Assembly (NCBI GenBank): GCA_022841465.1
Contig: JALHRL010000002.1
Span: forward strand, 62,001-126,000
Reading direction: 5' to 3'
DNA: 64,000 bases
Origin: Bacteroidia bacterium
Lineage (GTDB): Bacteria > Bacteroidota > Bacteroidia > B-17B0 > Aurantibacillaceae
In this document: positions 20,201-28,502 of the stretch, piece after piece
Layout: each line of letters starts with the position of its first letter
How positions within the stretch are numbered: the stretch's first letter is position 1
The notes under the pieces: generated by a model
Database searches by the model: none
Told to the model about the DNA's origin: nothing
What the model saw: only the letters and a program-made list of their open reading frames with translations
Translations under genes and position numbers: made by a program

Positions 20201-20783
20201 TTATACCAACAATTCGTCAAAACAATTATTAAATGGAGGCATTGAAACAAAACTGCTGGAATCGCACGAATTAAAATGGCGCGTTAACTTTTTGAAATGG
20301 TTTACTTTTAATTCTGATGTTTTAACAGGACGTAAAACAAACTACTCTTTATTATTTGCAAATAGAAACTATGAAATTGACATGCTGGAGGCAGAAAGTA
20401 AACTAAGCTATCAACCCGGAACTATTTTTAGAATTAGTGCTTCTTACAAATATTCTGAAAAGAAAAATATATACGAATTGGGCAACGAGAAAGCATTCAT
20501 TAATACGTTTGGCACAGAAATAAAATACAATCAAACAGATAAGGGAAGCATATTAGCTCGTGCCGATTTTCATTTAATCTATTACAACGGCAGTAATACA
20601 AGCGCTGTTGCCTATGAAATGCTAAATGGCTTAAACAGGGGAGAAAACTATACCTGGGAATTAAGTTACCAGCGCAATGTAAATGCTAACGTACAAATAA
20701 GTATAAACTATAACGGAAGAAAAACCGGCACTTCATCTAACATTGTTCATATTGGCGGCGGAACAGTAAGGGCTTATTTTTAA
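17283..20783 (+). CDS. Large predicted outer-membrane protein with SprA-like segments, function unknown
   Basis: 1166 residues with an N-terminal signal peptide (VWIFVCMMFSCAIAFGQ, cut about residue 23). Three segments stand out: GNISRGLTFGNNQDAVLSSN (about 142-161) followed by LNLQVSGKLTPEIDI; LSGTEKIYIDGKLL (about 299-312) with ENDYIIDYNTGEISFTARQI; and the acidic loop WIDYNEDGIKQLNEFEIAQF (about 852-871), which resembles a calcium-binding loop. These resemble SprA-type cell-surface proteins of Bacteroidota, but the protein is less than half the length of SprA. The C-terminal 300 residues are rich in alternating polar/aromatic strands and end with VRAYF, a terminal aromatic typical of outer-membrane barrels. 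The gene stands alone on the plus strand, divergent from xth, and ends at a bidirectional terminator. I cannot assign a function. Confidence 0.7.
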   Translation: MVLKKRGVWIFVCMMFSCAIAFGQFLGPNRIKTIKPLNDTIYLDSLSIVEGSVNFPSLSSDSSALPKIDYTIGAIIFQGKKPDSILVEYKVFPINFKETYFHKDIKNLYSDFSRADKPFTIKFDKDKSSVNSLLKNDGLNKNGNISRGLTFGNNQDAVLSSNLNLQVSGKLTPEIDILMAATDNNIPFQADGTTAQLQEFDKVFIQLNNDKTKLIVGDYQLSKPSNSYFMNFYKRAQGLSFENVFIDSALKNPLKFNTRIAGAISRGKFSRQVFFGIENNQGPYRLRGADNEPFIIILSGTEKIYIDGKLLLRGQENDYIIDYNTGEISFTARQIITKDKRIIAEFQYAERNYARSLFNFGEEIEGKKAKVYFNFFSEQDNKNRSLQQSLSQDQKNILIEVGDSLQNAFFSGEQLADFNTADVFYRKLDTIVNSILYTSVYVYSTNPDSAKYQVRFSNVGAGNGNYVQIASAANGKVYQWREPVGGIPQGNYQPVILLVTPKQSQLLTSGVVYSITPLNTVQFEGAYSKNDINTFSSAGKGNDEGAGFKLIGKNETFLKNDSLKTKDTKIIYNFNYEYVQKTFKQIERFRTIEFERDWNRQQNVFSLNDQHIGSAELGFIKSTFFKTVYQLNVFSEGENFSGIRHNLLNSVSKKGFNAQYNGSFLKSNDQLINSEFYRHKSLVSQKVKKIKFTYIDDFENNKFKIDSTSKYSPRTYQFWEWEGSISNSDSSKNFYKLFYKERRDKQVYANDIKDSTFATSIGFQANLTSIKNNPLTVFITYRELKLINAQQGFLKPDNTFLNRLEYNPRFFKGLITLGIFYETGYGLENRKEFFYIEVAPGQGQFTWIDYNEDGIKQLNEFEIAQFSDQAKYIRVYSPTNEYVKVLQNQLSGNLTIRPSNLIRNPKNSTQRLTNRFALQTAFRIDNKTGDNGDAIYFNPLLNINDSLMIAGTRNLRQSVFYNQSSAVFGGDYTYTNNSSKQLLNGGIETKLLESHELKWRVNFLKWFTFNSDVLTGRKTNYSLLFANRNYEIDMLEAESKLSYQPGTIFRISASYKYSEKKNIYELGNEKAFINTFGTEIKYNQTDKGSILARADFHLIYYNGSNTSAVAYEMLNGLNRGENYTWELSYQRNVNANVQISINYNGRKTGTSSNIVHIGGGTVRAYF

Positions 20784-20785
20784 AT

Positions 20786-20822
20786 AAAAAAAGCTGATAA
20801 ATTTTACACTTATCAGCTTTTT
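20786..20822. terminator. Bidirectional rho-independent terminator between convergent genes
   Basis: A 10-bp perfect stem AAGCTGATAA/TTATCAGCTT (20791-20800 with 20810-20819) with a 9-base loop, flanked by A runs on the left and T runs on the right. It serves both the large outer-membrane protein gene and the converging PorE-like gene. Confidence 0.9.
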
Positions 20823-20837
20823 GTTAATCCTACTAAA

Positions 20838-22454
20838 TTATTTTTTAAGCAAAAATCCTTTTTCTAAAACTACTGTTTCTTTAGCACCTAATTTTAATTC
20901 AAAGCTTTCATTTATTTCCTGAAACCCTTTTTTAATTACTTTTATTTTATAGTTAACACCACCTTTAAGCGTTAAAAAATATTCGCCATTTTCATTTGTT
21001 GATGTTGACGCAATTTGTGAACCCGCATCATCGGTGATCACAATTTCAGTTTCCGGTAAACCATATCCTTCGTAACCATCTCTAACGGTTCCTTTTAAAA
21101 TACTTAAACCATCGTTTGTTTTACTTTTGTTATCCTTTTCTAAAATTGCGTAATCTTTCAAATCTATCACATAAATATCATTTTCGCCTAAACCGCCAGC
21201 GCGTTCACTTGAAAAATATGCCAGTTTTCCATTGGCGCTTATGGTTAACTGCCCTTCTTTAGAAGAGCTATTAATTGGGTAGCCTAAATTAACAGGTTCA
21301 CTCCACTTTTTATTTTCATATACTGTTTTAAAAATATCGTAACTACCCATGCTATTTGGTCCGTTACTGCAAAAGAATAAAGTTTTGCCATCCGGTGCTA
21401 AAAACATTCCACCTTCATCATAAGCAGAGTTAACCGGAGCTCCTAAGTTTACCGGCTTGCCCCACTCTTTCTTATTTATTTTTTCTATCATCCAAATATC
21501 GCTTCCTCCTAAACCCCCTGGGCGTTCGCTGGTAAAAAACAATCTTTTTCCATCGGGAGAAATACAAGCTCCACCTTCCCAATAACTTGAAGCTAATGGT
21601 TTGCCGAAAGGCTCAGGAGTTCTCCATTTGCCATTGTTTACTTTACTAACAAACACATCTCCACCACGTGAAGCTTTATCATTAATATCATTTTTATATA
21701 AAAAAATTTGTTTACCATCGGGAGAAATGCTGGTACAGGCATCATGCGCTTTTGTGTTTACAGAACCCGGTACCGGCTTAGCATTGGTAAATGAAGCGCT
21801 GGCAGTATCATAGGTTGCAATATATACATCTTCAAAATATTTTCCATCGCCTTCTACATCTACTTCAGAGTTTGTGGTTTCGGGTCTTCTAGTTGTAAAA
21901 ACCAAAGTTGTACCATCTGCGGTAATACAAGGGTTTTTATCATCATAAATACTGTTTATTCCTGAACCCAAGTTTTTTATTTCTACATTAATTGGAGTTG
22001 AAATTAATTTTTTGGCAATGTTACATTGATTAATAAAAACGGTGGCATCTTGACTGTCTACATCATCGGCTTTAGCGTTTGCGGTACATAAATTAAATTC
22101 TTTAATGGCTTCATCAAAATTATCTTCCTTTTGGTAAATTTTTCCTAAGATAAAATGAGTGGCTCCTTTATTTGGATTTAATTCAATTGATTTATTTAAC
22201 TCTTCTTTTGCTTTATCTATTTTCCCCAACATAAAACTACAGTAGCCCATATAGTAAAAAACATTTGGATCGTTAGGTGAGGTTTTAGAAATTTCTTTAA
22301 AAGAATTGTAGGCTGCAACAAATTGGCCTGCATAAACTTTTTGTTTTGCTAATTCTATTTTTGCTTTATCTGCCGTATTGGTAAACATGTTTCCTTTTTG
22401 CGCTAATGAAATAGTGCTGATAAGGATAAATAAAATGAATAAAATTCTGCTCAT
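20838..22454 (-). CDS. PorE-like protein: TPR, five-bladed PD40 propeller, carboxypeptidase-regulatory-like domain
   Basis: About 538 residues from the ATG at 22454, which begins a signal peptide (MSRILFILFILISTISLAQ); a TTG 33 bases upstream would only lengthen the leader. Domain order: TPRs (about 25-135, e.g. NVFYYMGYCSFMLGKIDKAK), five PD40/WD40-like repeats (about 170-415, each with a core such as SPDGKRLFFTSERPGGLGGS or SANGKLAYFSSERAGGLGEN), then a carboxypeptidase-regulatory-like beta sandwich (about 440-530; LKGTVRDGYEGYGLPETEIV). This is the order of PorE of the type IX secretion system, but the C-terminal OmpA peptidoglycan-binding domain of PorE is absent: the protein ends right after the sandwich. 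It converges with the large outer-membrane protein gene. Role in T9SS or another surface complex is inferred. Confidence 0.75.
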   Translation of the reverse strand: MSRILFILFILISTISLAQKGNMFTNTADKAKIELAKQKVYAGQFVAAYNSFKEISKTSPNDPNVFYYMGYCSFMLGKIDKAKEELNKSIELNPNKGATHFILGKIYQKEDNFDEAIKEFNLCTANAKADDVDSQDATVFINQCNIAKKLISTPINVEIKNLGSGINSIYDDKNPCITADGTTLVFTTRRPETTNSEVDVEGDGKYFEDVYIATYDTASASFTNAKPVPGSVNTKAHDACTSISPDGKQIFLYKNDINDKASRGGDVFVSKVNNGKWRTPEPFGKPLASSYWEGGACISPDGKRLFFTSERPGGLGGSDIWMIEKINKKEWGKPVNLGAPVNSAYDEGGMFLAPDGKTLFFCSNGPNSMGSYDIFKTVYENKKWSEPVNLGYPINSSSKEGQLTISANGKLAYFSSERAGGLGENDIYVIDLKDYAILEKDNKSKTNDGLSILKGTVRDGYEGYGLPETEIVITDDAGSQIASTSTNENGEYFLTLKGGVNYKIKVIKKGFQEINESFELKLGAKETVVLEKGFLLKK

Positions 22455-22596
22455 AAAAATTTCTTGCTTATTACAACCAATGTACAAAAATTTTGCGTGT
22501 TTAAAATTAATTTTTTTAATAAAATATCGAAAATAATTAATAGCAACACTTTAGTGAGAACAAGGCTTTTGTGGTTTATGAAAATTATATATTAAA

Positions 22597-22620
22597 AAAG
22601 CCTCCTTTTTAGGAGGCTTT
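22597..22620 (-). terminator. Rho-independent terminator after skp operon
   Basis: A 10-bp perfect stem AAAGCCTCCT/AGGAGGCTTT with a TTTT loop on the plus strand. On the minus strand the hairpin is followed by a T run. It ends the uppS-bamA-skp-skp operon four bases past the last stop codon. Confidence 0.9.
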
Positions 22621-22623
22621 AAA

Positions 22624-23220
22624 TTACTTTGTACCCTTACTTGGTGTTGGTGACTTTTGAGGCGTTGGTGATTTTTGAGGGCTATTATTTGCTCCCGGAA
22701 TTACAGCAGCAGGCATTGTATCAAGTTTCTTTTTAACAGCAGCTAAAATATCATCTGCCGGTTCGGTATACAATACATTTCCCATACTTGTATCTAATAC
22801 ATATTTGTATCCGCTTTCTTTTGCAACTGCTTCAATACCTTTTTTTGCTTTATCCATTATAGGTTGAGTTAGTTGCCCGTATTTCATTTGATAATCTTGT
22901 TGTGCTTGGCCTCTAAAATCTTCTATACGACGTTGCATTTGAGTAAGCTCTTCTTCTTTGGTTTTTCTAACCAAATCACTCATTCCTTCAGCGGCACTCA
23001 TATAGTCAGTATATTTTTTCTGAAACTCGTCGCTCATTTTAGCAACTTCGCTTTCTAACGATTTTAAATAATTTTGCGCCACTTCTTTCGCCACTTTTGT
23101 TTCCGGCATAAGGCTTACAAGCGAATCTAAACTAATGTGCGCAATTTTTTGCGCATTCATACTTCCAATAAAAAATAGTGCGAAAACTATTATTATTCCT
23201 TTTTTAATTGAGCTTTTCAT
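22624..23220 (-). CDS. OmpH/Skp family periplasmic chaperone (second copy)
   Basis: 198 residues with a signal peptide (IIIVFALFFIGSMNAQ), then the Skp pattern: a short strand KIAHISLDSLVSLMPETK, a long charged coiled coil (about 45-115) and a conserved end YKYVLDTSMGNVLYTEPADD. Skp binds unfolded outer-membrane proteins in the periplasm and hands them to the Bam machinery. The C-terminal 25 residues are a Pro/Lys/Ser tail with a repeated QKSPTP unit that is not part of the Skp fold. It follows another Skp gene by 20 bases, last in the bamA operon and closed by a terminator. Confidence 0.88.
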   Translation of the reverse strand: MKSSIKKGIIIVFALFFIGSMNAQKIAHISLDSLVSLMPETKVAKEVAQNYLKSLESEVAKMSDEFQKKYTDYMSAAEGMSDLVRKTKEEELTQMQRRIEDFRGQAQQDYQMKYGQLTQPIMDKAKKGIEAVAKESGYKYVLDTSMGNVLYTEPADDILAAVKKKLDTMPAAVIPGANNSPQKSPTPQKSPTPSKGTK

Positions 23221-23240
23221 TGTATTTATTTTTATTTTAT

Positions 23241-23762
23241 TTATTTTTTGTACCCTAATAAATTTAAAACATCGTCGCTAAGATCGTATTTAGCATTTGC
23301 ATAAAGGATTGAAACCTGTCCGGCTTTATCTAATACAAATCCCAATCCTCTTTTTTCTGCTGTTGTTTTAATGGCATTATACACTTTATCTTGAATTGGC
23401 TTTACTAATTCTATTCGTTTCTTAAACAATTCGCCATCCACTCCAAATCGTTGTTTTTGTAAATCTTTTGCTTCTTTTTCTTTATTTAAAATTTCGTTTT
23501 CCCTTTTCTTTTTCATGTCATCGGTTAATAATACGGCATCTGATTGATATGCTTTATAGAGTTTGTCAATTTCGGTATACTTTGCTTCAATTTCTTTTTG
23601 CCATTGCACGCTCATTTTATCTAATTCCGATTGAGCTGCTTTGTATTCGGGAATTTGGCTTAATATGTAATCTGTATCAACATAGCCAAACTTTGCAGCG
23701 GTTTGCGCATTAATGTTTATTGCCGAAACAATTAAAACAATTATTAAAACTAATTTTTTCAT
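23241..23762 (-). CDS. OmpH/Skp family periplasmic chaperone (first copy)
   Basis: 173 residues: signal peptide (LVLIIVLIVSAININAQ), a KFGYVDTDYILSQIPEYK strand typical of OmpH, a coiled-coil hairpin about residues 40-120, and a GLGFVLDKAGQVSILYANAK end. The same family as the next gene but clearly diverged from it. It sits 61 bases downstream of bamA. In Bacteroidota two OmpH genes behind bamA is the usual arrangement. ATG start. Confidence 0.9.
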   Translation of the reverse strand: MKKLVLIIVLIVSAININAQTAAKFGYVDTDYILSQIPEYKAAQSELDKMSVQWQKEIEAKYTEIDKLYKAYQSDAVLLTDDMKKKRENEILNKEKEAKDLQKQRFGVDGELFKKRIELVKPIQDKVYNAIKTTAEKRGLGFVLDKAGQVSILYANAKYDLSDDVLNLLGYKK

Positions 23763-23823
23763 TCTTATTATTTTACTTTCATAAAACGTGCCAATTTACA
23801 CATTTATTTGAAATTAACGTTTT

Positions 23824-26415
23824 TTAAAGCTCTCCTAACATCCCACCTATTGTAAAATGGAATTGTCCTTTACCGTTACCAGCGCCCCTTTGCCCAATAT
23901 CATCAAAGCCCCAACCATAATCTAATCCTAATAAACCAAACATTGGTAAAAATACTCTTAAGCCAATACCGGCGCTGCGTTTCACCTGAAAAGGATTAAA
24001 TGTTTTAAAACTTTCATAAGAATTCCCTGCTTCTGCAAAACCCAAAACAAAAATGGTTGCCTGAGGGTTTAATGTAATGGGGTAACGTAGTTCCATGGTG
24101 TAACGCGAAACAATGGGGTCGCCGGTTTGAGCAGAAAGAGAATTATCGGGGTAACCGCGTAATGCAATAATTTCGCGAGCCACAAAATTTTGAAAACCGC
24201 TTAAGCCACTGCCTCCCATATAAAACCTTTCAAAAGGAGAAAAGCCAACATTTTTATTGTAGTAAGCTAAGAAACCGTATCCTATTTTGGTGCGCAACAC
24301 TAAATTACGTGCCTCTTTTCCTTCGGCTGCTTTTTTATTGGTAAGCTGGGTAAACCATTCTGCAGTAATTTTATATTTCTGATATTCTATAAACTTAAAC
24401 TTTTCAGACAATGATAAATCGGCATAATTTTTACCATTAAATAAGGAATAAGGTGGAGTTAACTGACCGAAAAACGTAAAGTTAGAACCTGTTTTTGGGT
24501 AAATGGGCTGATCAATAGAATTGCGTTGAAAGGTGAAGTTTGTATTAATATCGTGAGCAAAACCATTTCTAAAAACAAATGCATTATAATTTATCAATTC
24601 ATAGTAATTGTAGTTTAAAGAATTAAACATGCTAAAATAATTATCAGGCCAAATTAATCTGCGTCCGAAATTTACTGAAGTGCCGTAAATACTCATGCTT
24701 GCATGATTAGGGTTTGCGGCTTTTAAGGCCTTGTTTACATATTTTGCTTCGCCATTTGCAAATACAGAATTAAAGGCAGAAACGGTAAGTGAATTGGGTT
24801 TTTTACCGCCGAGCCAAGGTTCGGTAAAGGAAAAATTAAAAGAGCGATAAAATTTTCCGTTGGTTTGCCCGCGGATAGACAATCGCTGACCATCCCCACT
24901 TGGTAAAGGACGCCACGATTCTTTTTTAAAGAAGTTATGTAGTGAGAAATTATTAAAAACAACTCCTAATGTTCCAATTATACCTACGCCGCCAACGCCT
25001 GTTGTCATAGGGCCTCCCATAAAATTATTTCTCCTTCCACCGTAACCGCCGCTTAATTCTATTTGATCGCTTGGTTTTTCTTCAACGGTATATTCTATAT
25101 CAACGGTTCCGTCGGCAGGGTTTGGCGTAGGAACCACATTCATTTTTTCGGGATTAAAAAATGTAAGCTGTGCTAATTCGCGTTGTGTTCTGATGATATC
25201 TGAACGGCGAAACAATTGACCCGGTTTTGTTCTTATTTCTCTGTAAATAACATGATCGTTTGTTTTGTCGTTTCCTTTAACCGTTACTTTATTAATGGTT
25301 GCCTGTTTTCCTTCATAAATAATAACATCGTAGTTAATGGTATCATTACTAACATTGCTTTCTTGAGGTGAAAGATTAAAAAACAAATAACCATCGTCCA
25401 TATAAAGCGAAGAAATATCGTACCCATTAGGGTTCATGTATAATTTTTGGTCTAGTTTTGATTGATTATATACATCGCCCGGTTTTATATTTAGTATGGT
25501 ATCTAGCTGAGAGCTTCTATACTTTGTGTTTCCATACCAATTAAATTTTCCAAAATAATATTTATTTCCTTCATCAATTTTAATATCAATATTTACTCTG
25601 TTTGGGCCCACAAAGTAAACAGTATCTTTTGCAACACGAGCATCTCTGTATCCTTTTATGTTATACTTTTCGGCAATAGAAGGCAATTCGCTTTTTAAAT
25701 TTTCTTCTAAATACTTTCCGGAGTTAAATACATTGTACCAACGATAGCGTTTGCTTTCTTTTAATTTTCTTCTTAATTGCCAATCTTTAAAAACGGTGTT
25801 TCCTTCAATGTTTACATCTTGTATGCGCACCTTTTTACCTTTGTTAACGTTAATGGTTAAAATAACATGAGGTGTTTTTGTTGTTAAATCTTTATCTAAA
25901 ATTACATCCACTTTTGCAAAGTAAAATCCCTTGTTCATATAGTGATCTTGTACCGTATTTTTAATAGAACCAATTAGGTAATCAGTAATTACGCGTTCTT
26001 TCATTAATCTAATTCTTCCTCTAATATCATCTGCATCGCTTTTTCTCACATCTCCCTTAAAAGCAAACTTAGATAGTCGTGGGCGTTCCACAACTTTAAT
26101 TACTAAAAAAACATCGTTTCCAATTACTTTTTCTTTATAAATTTCAATGTTTTCAAAAAGACTTTGTTTCCATAAAGCTTTTATGGCATCTGTAATTTTA
26201 TCGCCGGGTATGGCAATAGTTTCTCCTACGGTAAGGTTGGCTATAAGGGCAATTACATTTTTATCGGAATTATCTGCGCCCTCAATTCTTACGCCACCTA
26301 TTTTGTATTTTTTTGAAATTTTTGCGCTTTCAAGTAACAAGCTATCTTGGTTTTGACCAAAAGAAAAGAATGCAAACAACGAGAATAGAAATATGCTTAA
26401 GTGTTGTTTACTCAT
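23824..26415 (-). CDS. bamA: Outer-membrane protein assembly factor BamA
   Basis: Central barrel of the Bam complex that inserts beta-barrel proteins into the outer membrane; 863 residues. Signal peptide (LSIFLFSLFAFFSFGQ), then tandem POTRA domains (about 37-470; e.g. KIGGVRIEGADNSDKNVIAL, GKKVRIQDVNIEGNTVFKDW, QATINKVTVKGNDKTNDHVI), then the 16-strand barrel. The barrel has the conserved FYMGGSGLSGF and REIIALRGYPDNSLS stretches; the latter holds the RGY/F loop that plugs the barrel. It ends GQFHFTIGGMLGEL. Its ATG overlaps the uppS stop by one base (TAATG), so translation is coupled. Two skp genes follow. Confidence 0.96.
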   Translation of the reverse strand: MSKQHLSIFLFSLFAFFSFGQNQDSLLLESAKISKKYKIGGVRIEGADNSDKNVIALIANLTVGETIAIPGDKITDAIKALWKQSLFENIEIYKEKVIGNDVFLVIKVVERPRLSKFAFKGDVRKSDADDIRGRIRLMKERVITDYLIGSIKNTVQDHYMNKGFYFAKVDVILDKDLTTKTPHVILTINVNKGKKVRIQDVNIEGNTVFKDWQLRRKLKESKRYRWYNVFNSGKYLEENLKSELPSIAEKYNIKGYRDARVAKDTVYFVGPNRVNIDIKIDEGNKYYFGKFNWYGNTKYRSSQLDTILNIKPGDVYNQSKLDQKLYMNPNGYDISSLYMDDGYLFFNLSPQESNVSNDTINYDVIIYEGKQATINKVTVKGNDKTNDHVIYREIRTKPGQLFRRSDIIRTQRELAQLTFFNPEKMNVVPTPNPADGTVDIEYTVEEKPSDQIELSGGYGGRRNNFMGGPMTTGVGGVGIIGTLGVVFNNFSLHNFFKKESWRPLPSGDGQRLSIRGQTNGKFYRSFNFSFTEPWLGGKKPNSLTVSAFNSVFANGEAKYVNKALKAANPNHASMSIYGTSVNFGRRLIWPDNYFSMFNSLNYNYYELINYNAFVFRNGFAHDINTNFTFQRNSIDQPIYPKTGSNFTFFGQLTPPYSLFNGKNYADLSLSEKFKFIEYQKYKITAEWFTQLTNKKAAEGKEARNLVLRTKIGYGFLAYYNKNVGFSPFERFYMGGSGLSGFQNFVAREIIALRGYPDNSLSAQTGDPIVSRYTMELRYPITLNPQATIFVLGFAEAGNSYESFKTFNPFQVKRSAGIGLRVFLPMFGLLGLDYGWGFDDIGQRGAGNGKGQFHFTIGGMLGEL

Positions 26416-27161
26416 TAATTAGTTGTTAATTGTTCGCTAGTTAAACCAAAGCGGCGTTCTCTGTTTTGATAAGCTAAAATAGCCTTATAAAATTCTTGCT
26501 TTCTAAAATCGGGCCATAAAACTTCTGTAAAATAAAATTCGGCATATGCTAATTGCCACAATAAAAAATTACTTATACGATGCTCGCCGCTAGTTCTTAT
26601 CATTAGCTCCGGATCTGGATAATTAATGGTGCTTAAGTTATTTTCTATCATTTTAGAACTAATATCGTCAGGGTTTAATTTCCCCGACTTCACTTCTTCT
26701 GCTATTTTTTTTACAGCATTGGTAATTTCCCATTTACTGGAATAGCTAAGCGCAAGAATTAAAGTAACACGAGAATTTGCGGAAGTAATATCAATTGATT
26801 CTTGTAGTTCTTTTTGGCAAGACAAGGGCAAGCTTTTGATATCGCCAATGGCTTGTAAGCGCACACCTTTTTGATTTAAGTTTGGAGTTTCCATACTAAT
26901 GGTTGCCACCAATAATTCCATTAAAGCATCTACCTCTTCTTTAGGGCGGTTCCAGTTTTCGGTACTAAAAGCATAAAGTGTTAAGTACTTAACCCCAATT
27001 TCTCCACATGCCTCCACAATTTCGCGAACGGAATTTACACCTTCGTGATGACCAAACACTCTGTTTTCACCTTGTTGCTTGGCCCAACGACCATTTCCAT
27101 CCATTATAATGGCAACATGTTTAGGGATATTATTCTTATCAATTTGGCTTAAAAGCTCCAT
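26415..27161 (-). CDS. uppS: Undecaprenyl pyrophosphate synthase (cis-prenyltransferase)
   Basis: Makes the C55 lipid carrier used for peptidoglycan and surface glycans. 248 residues with all family blocks: HVAIIMDGNGRWAKQQG (catalytic Asp at about 20), FGHHEGVNSVREIVEACGE, LTLYAFSTENWNRPKEEV, LMIRTSGEHRISNFLLWQLA and a YFTEVLWPDF end. ATG start. It heads the uppS-bamA-skp-skp operon with a well-formed promoter upstream. Its product would also serve the glycan locus that begins just beyond. Confidence 0.96.
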   Translation of the reverse strand: MELLSQIDKNNIPKHVAIIMDGNGRWAKQQGENRVFGHHEGVNSVREIVEACGEIGVKYLTLYAFSTENWNRPKEEVDALMELLVATISMETPNLNQKGVRLQAIGDIKSLPLSCQKELQESIDITSANSRVTLILALSYSSKWEITNAVKKIAEEVKSGKLNPDDISSKMIENNLSTINYPDPELMIRTSGEHRISNFLLWQLAYAEFYFTEVLWPDFRKQEFYKAILAYQNRERRFGLTSEQLTTN

Positions 27162-27174
27162 GTGTAAAGGTTTG

Positions 27175-27204
27175 CAAAGATAACAAAAACGGCGGTTTAG
27201 GCAA
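27175..27204 (-). promoter_or_regulatory. Promoter of the uppS-bamA-skp operon
   Basis: Minus-strand TTG (27202-27204), 19 bases, then TATCTTTG (27175-27182), matching the Bacteroidota -33/-7 promoter with correct spacing. The -7 element ends 13 bases before the ATG, so the leader would be very short. Confidence 0.65.
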
Positions 27205-27251
27205 TTTTAGTATTATAATTAGAGATTTTTAACACCTTATATTTTAATGGT

Positions 27252-28469
27252 TTAGGAGTGAGTTAACTTGTTGTATAATTCAGTATAACAATTGATGGCA
27301 ATAGCATTATCAAAATGTTTGAGGGCAATGTTTCTATAATTAATATTTTGACCTTTAAGCTTAATATAATTGCTGTAGGCTAATTGGTATTCTTCTGAAT
27401 TAAAATGATTAATTAGAACACCTCCGTTTTCATTTTTAATAAAATCATCATTATCGCCAATGCCTGCATTCGTAATTATTGCGAGGTTCATTGACCAACA
27501 TTCTGCCATTTTGGTTGGTGATGAAGCAATTTTTGAAAATGAAGGTTTAATAAAAAAAATGGCGGCTCTTGCAAGACTAAGATAGTTGGGTACCTCGCTG
27601 TAAGATGCACTTTTTATAATTACAATTGATTTAACAAATGGAGGATAAGTGCTTAAAATTTCAGATGCAGCTTCCACATCTTTGGTTAACAAAAGCAATT
27701 TTATTTTATTATTCAGTTTGTTCCATTCAATTATACAATCAATCATTTCTTTTGTATAATACCAGGTGCCTATTGAGCCGCTATAAATAACTATTTCATC
27801 TTCCCCTTTAATTTCGACTGTTTTAAAATTAGAATTAACATTGGCTTTGCTAAACAAGTTGGTATTGGTACAGCATGGTATTACTGTTGTTTTTGGCATA
27901 ACCAAATTATAACCAAATGCTTTAGCTAAATAATGTTGGCCCTTATTGGTTAAAGAAACAATGGCATCAGCTTCATGAATAAAACTTTTTTCTTTTCTTT
28001 TAAAGTATTTGTAAAAAAAATTATGAATGATGTTATTCTTCTGCCAAATTTCACCATCTATTCTTTCATCGGCCCAAAAGCCGCGCATATCAAATAAAAA
28101 GGGGATTTTATACTTTCTTTTGAAATCTAATCCTATTAAAGCAGCTAAATAACTTCGGCAATGGATTAATGTGATTTTGTTTTGCTTAACAATACTTTTT
28201 GCAATGGCTTTAACATGCTGAATGTATTTATAACGTGATAATGAACTGCCCTCTTCATTATAAATTATATACTTCCATGCTATATTATTTTTCGAAAGCA
28301 GTAATTCAATGTTTTCTTTTTCTTGTGTTAACCTAAGTTGTTTCTCGCAAGAAATAATTGTAATATGAAAACCGTTTTTTGCTATGCCGGTTAAATAGGG
28401 TAATATTTGCGACTGGCCTAAAGGGTCGCTTAAGCCATCGAAAGTAATATAGAGCGTGTTTTTGTTCAA
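27252..28469 (-). CDS. GT4-type glycosyltransferase
   Basis: 405 residues, two-domain GT-B fold. The N-terminus LYITFDGLSDPLGQSQILPY is a signature of one Bacteroidota GT4 group, and FDMRGFWADERIDG near residue 130 is also characteristic. In the C-terminal half, EIVIYSGSIGTWYYTKEMI starts the donor-binding domain and KMAECWSMNLAIITNAGIGD carries the Glu-x7-Glu-like region. The expected role is addition of one sugar to a lipid-linked surface glycan. Donor and linkage unknown. Start is TTG at 28469, which gives the conserved N-terminus exactly; there is no suitable ATG. It lies at the far end of the glycan locus, divergent from the neighbouring membrane protein gene. Confidence 0.85.
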   Translation of the reverse strand: MNKNTLYITFDGLSDPLGQSQILPYLTGIAKNGFHITIISCEKQLRLTQEKENIELLLSKNNIAWKYIIYNEEGSSLSRYKYIQHVKAIAKSIVKQNKITLIHCRSYLAALIGLDFKRKYKIPFLFDMRGFWADERIDGEIWQKNNIIHNFFYKYFKRKEKSFIHEADAIVSLTNKGQHYLAKAFGYNLVMPKTTVIPCCTNTNLFSKANVNSNFKTVEIKGEDEIVIYSGSIGTWYYTKEMIDCIIEWNKLNNKIKLLLLTKDVEAASEILSTYPPFVKSIVIIKSASYSEVPNYLSLARAAIFFIKPSFSKIASSPTKMAECWSMNLAIITNAGIGDNDDFIKNENGGVLINHFNSEEYQLAYSNYIKLKGQNINYRNIALKHFDNAIAINCYTELYNKLTHS

Positions 28470-28502
28470 AGAAATTTATTGCTTAGTTTTATAGATGTAA
28501 TT

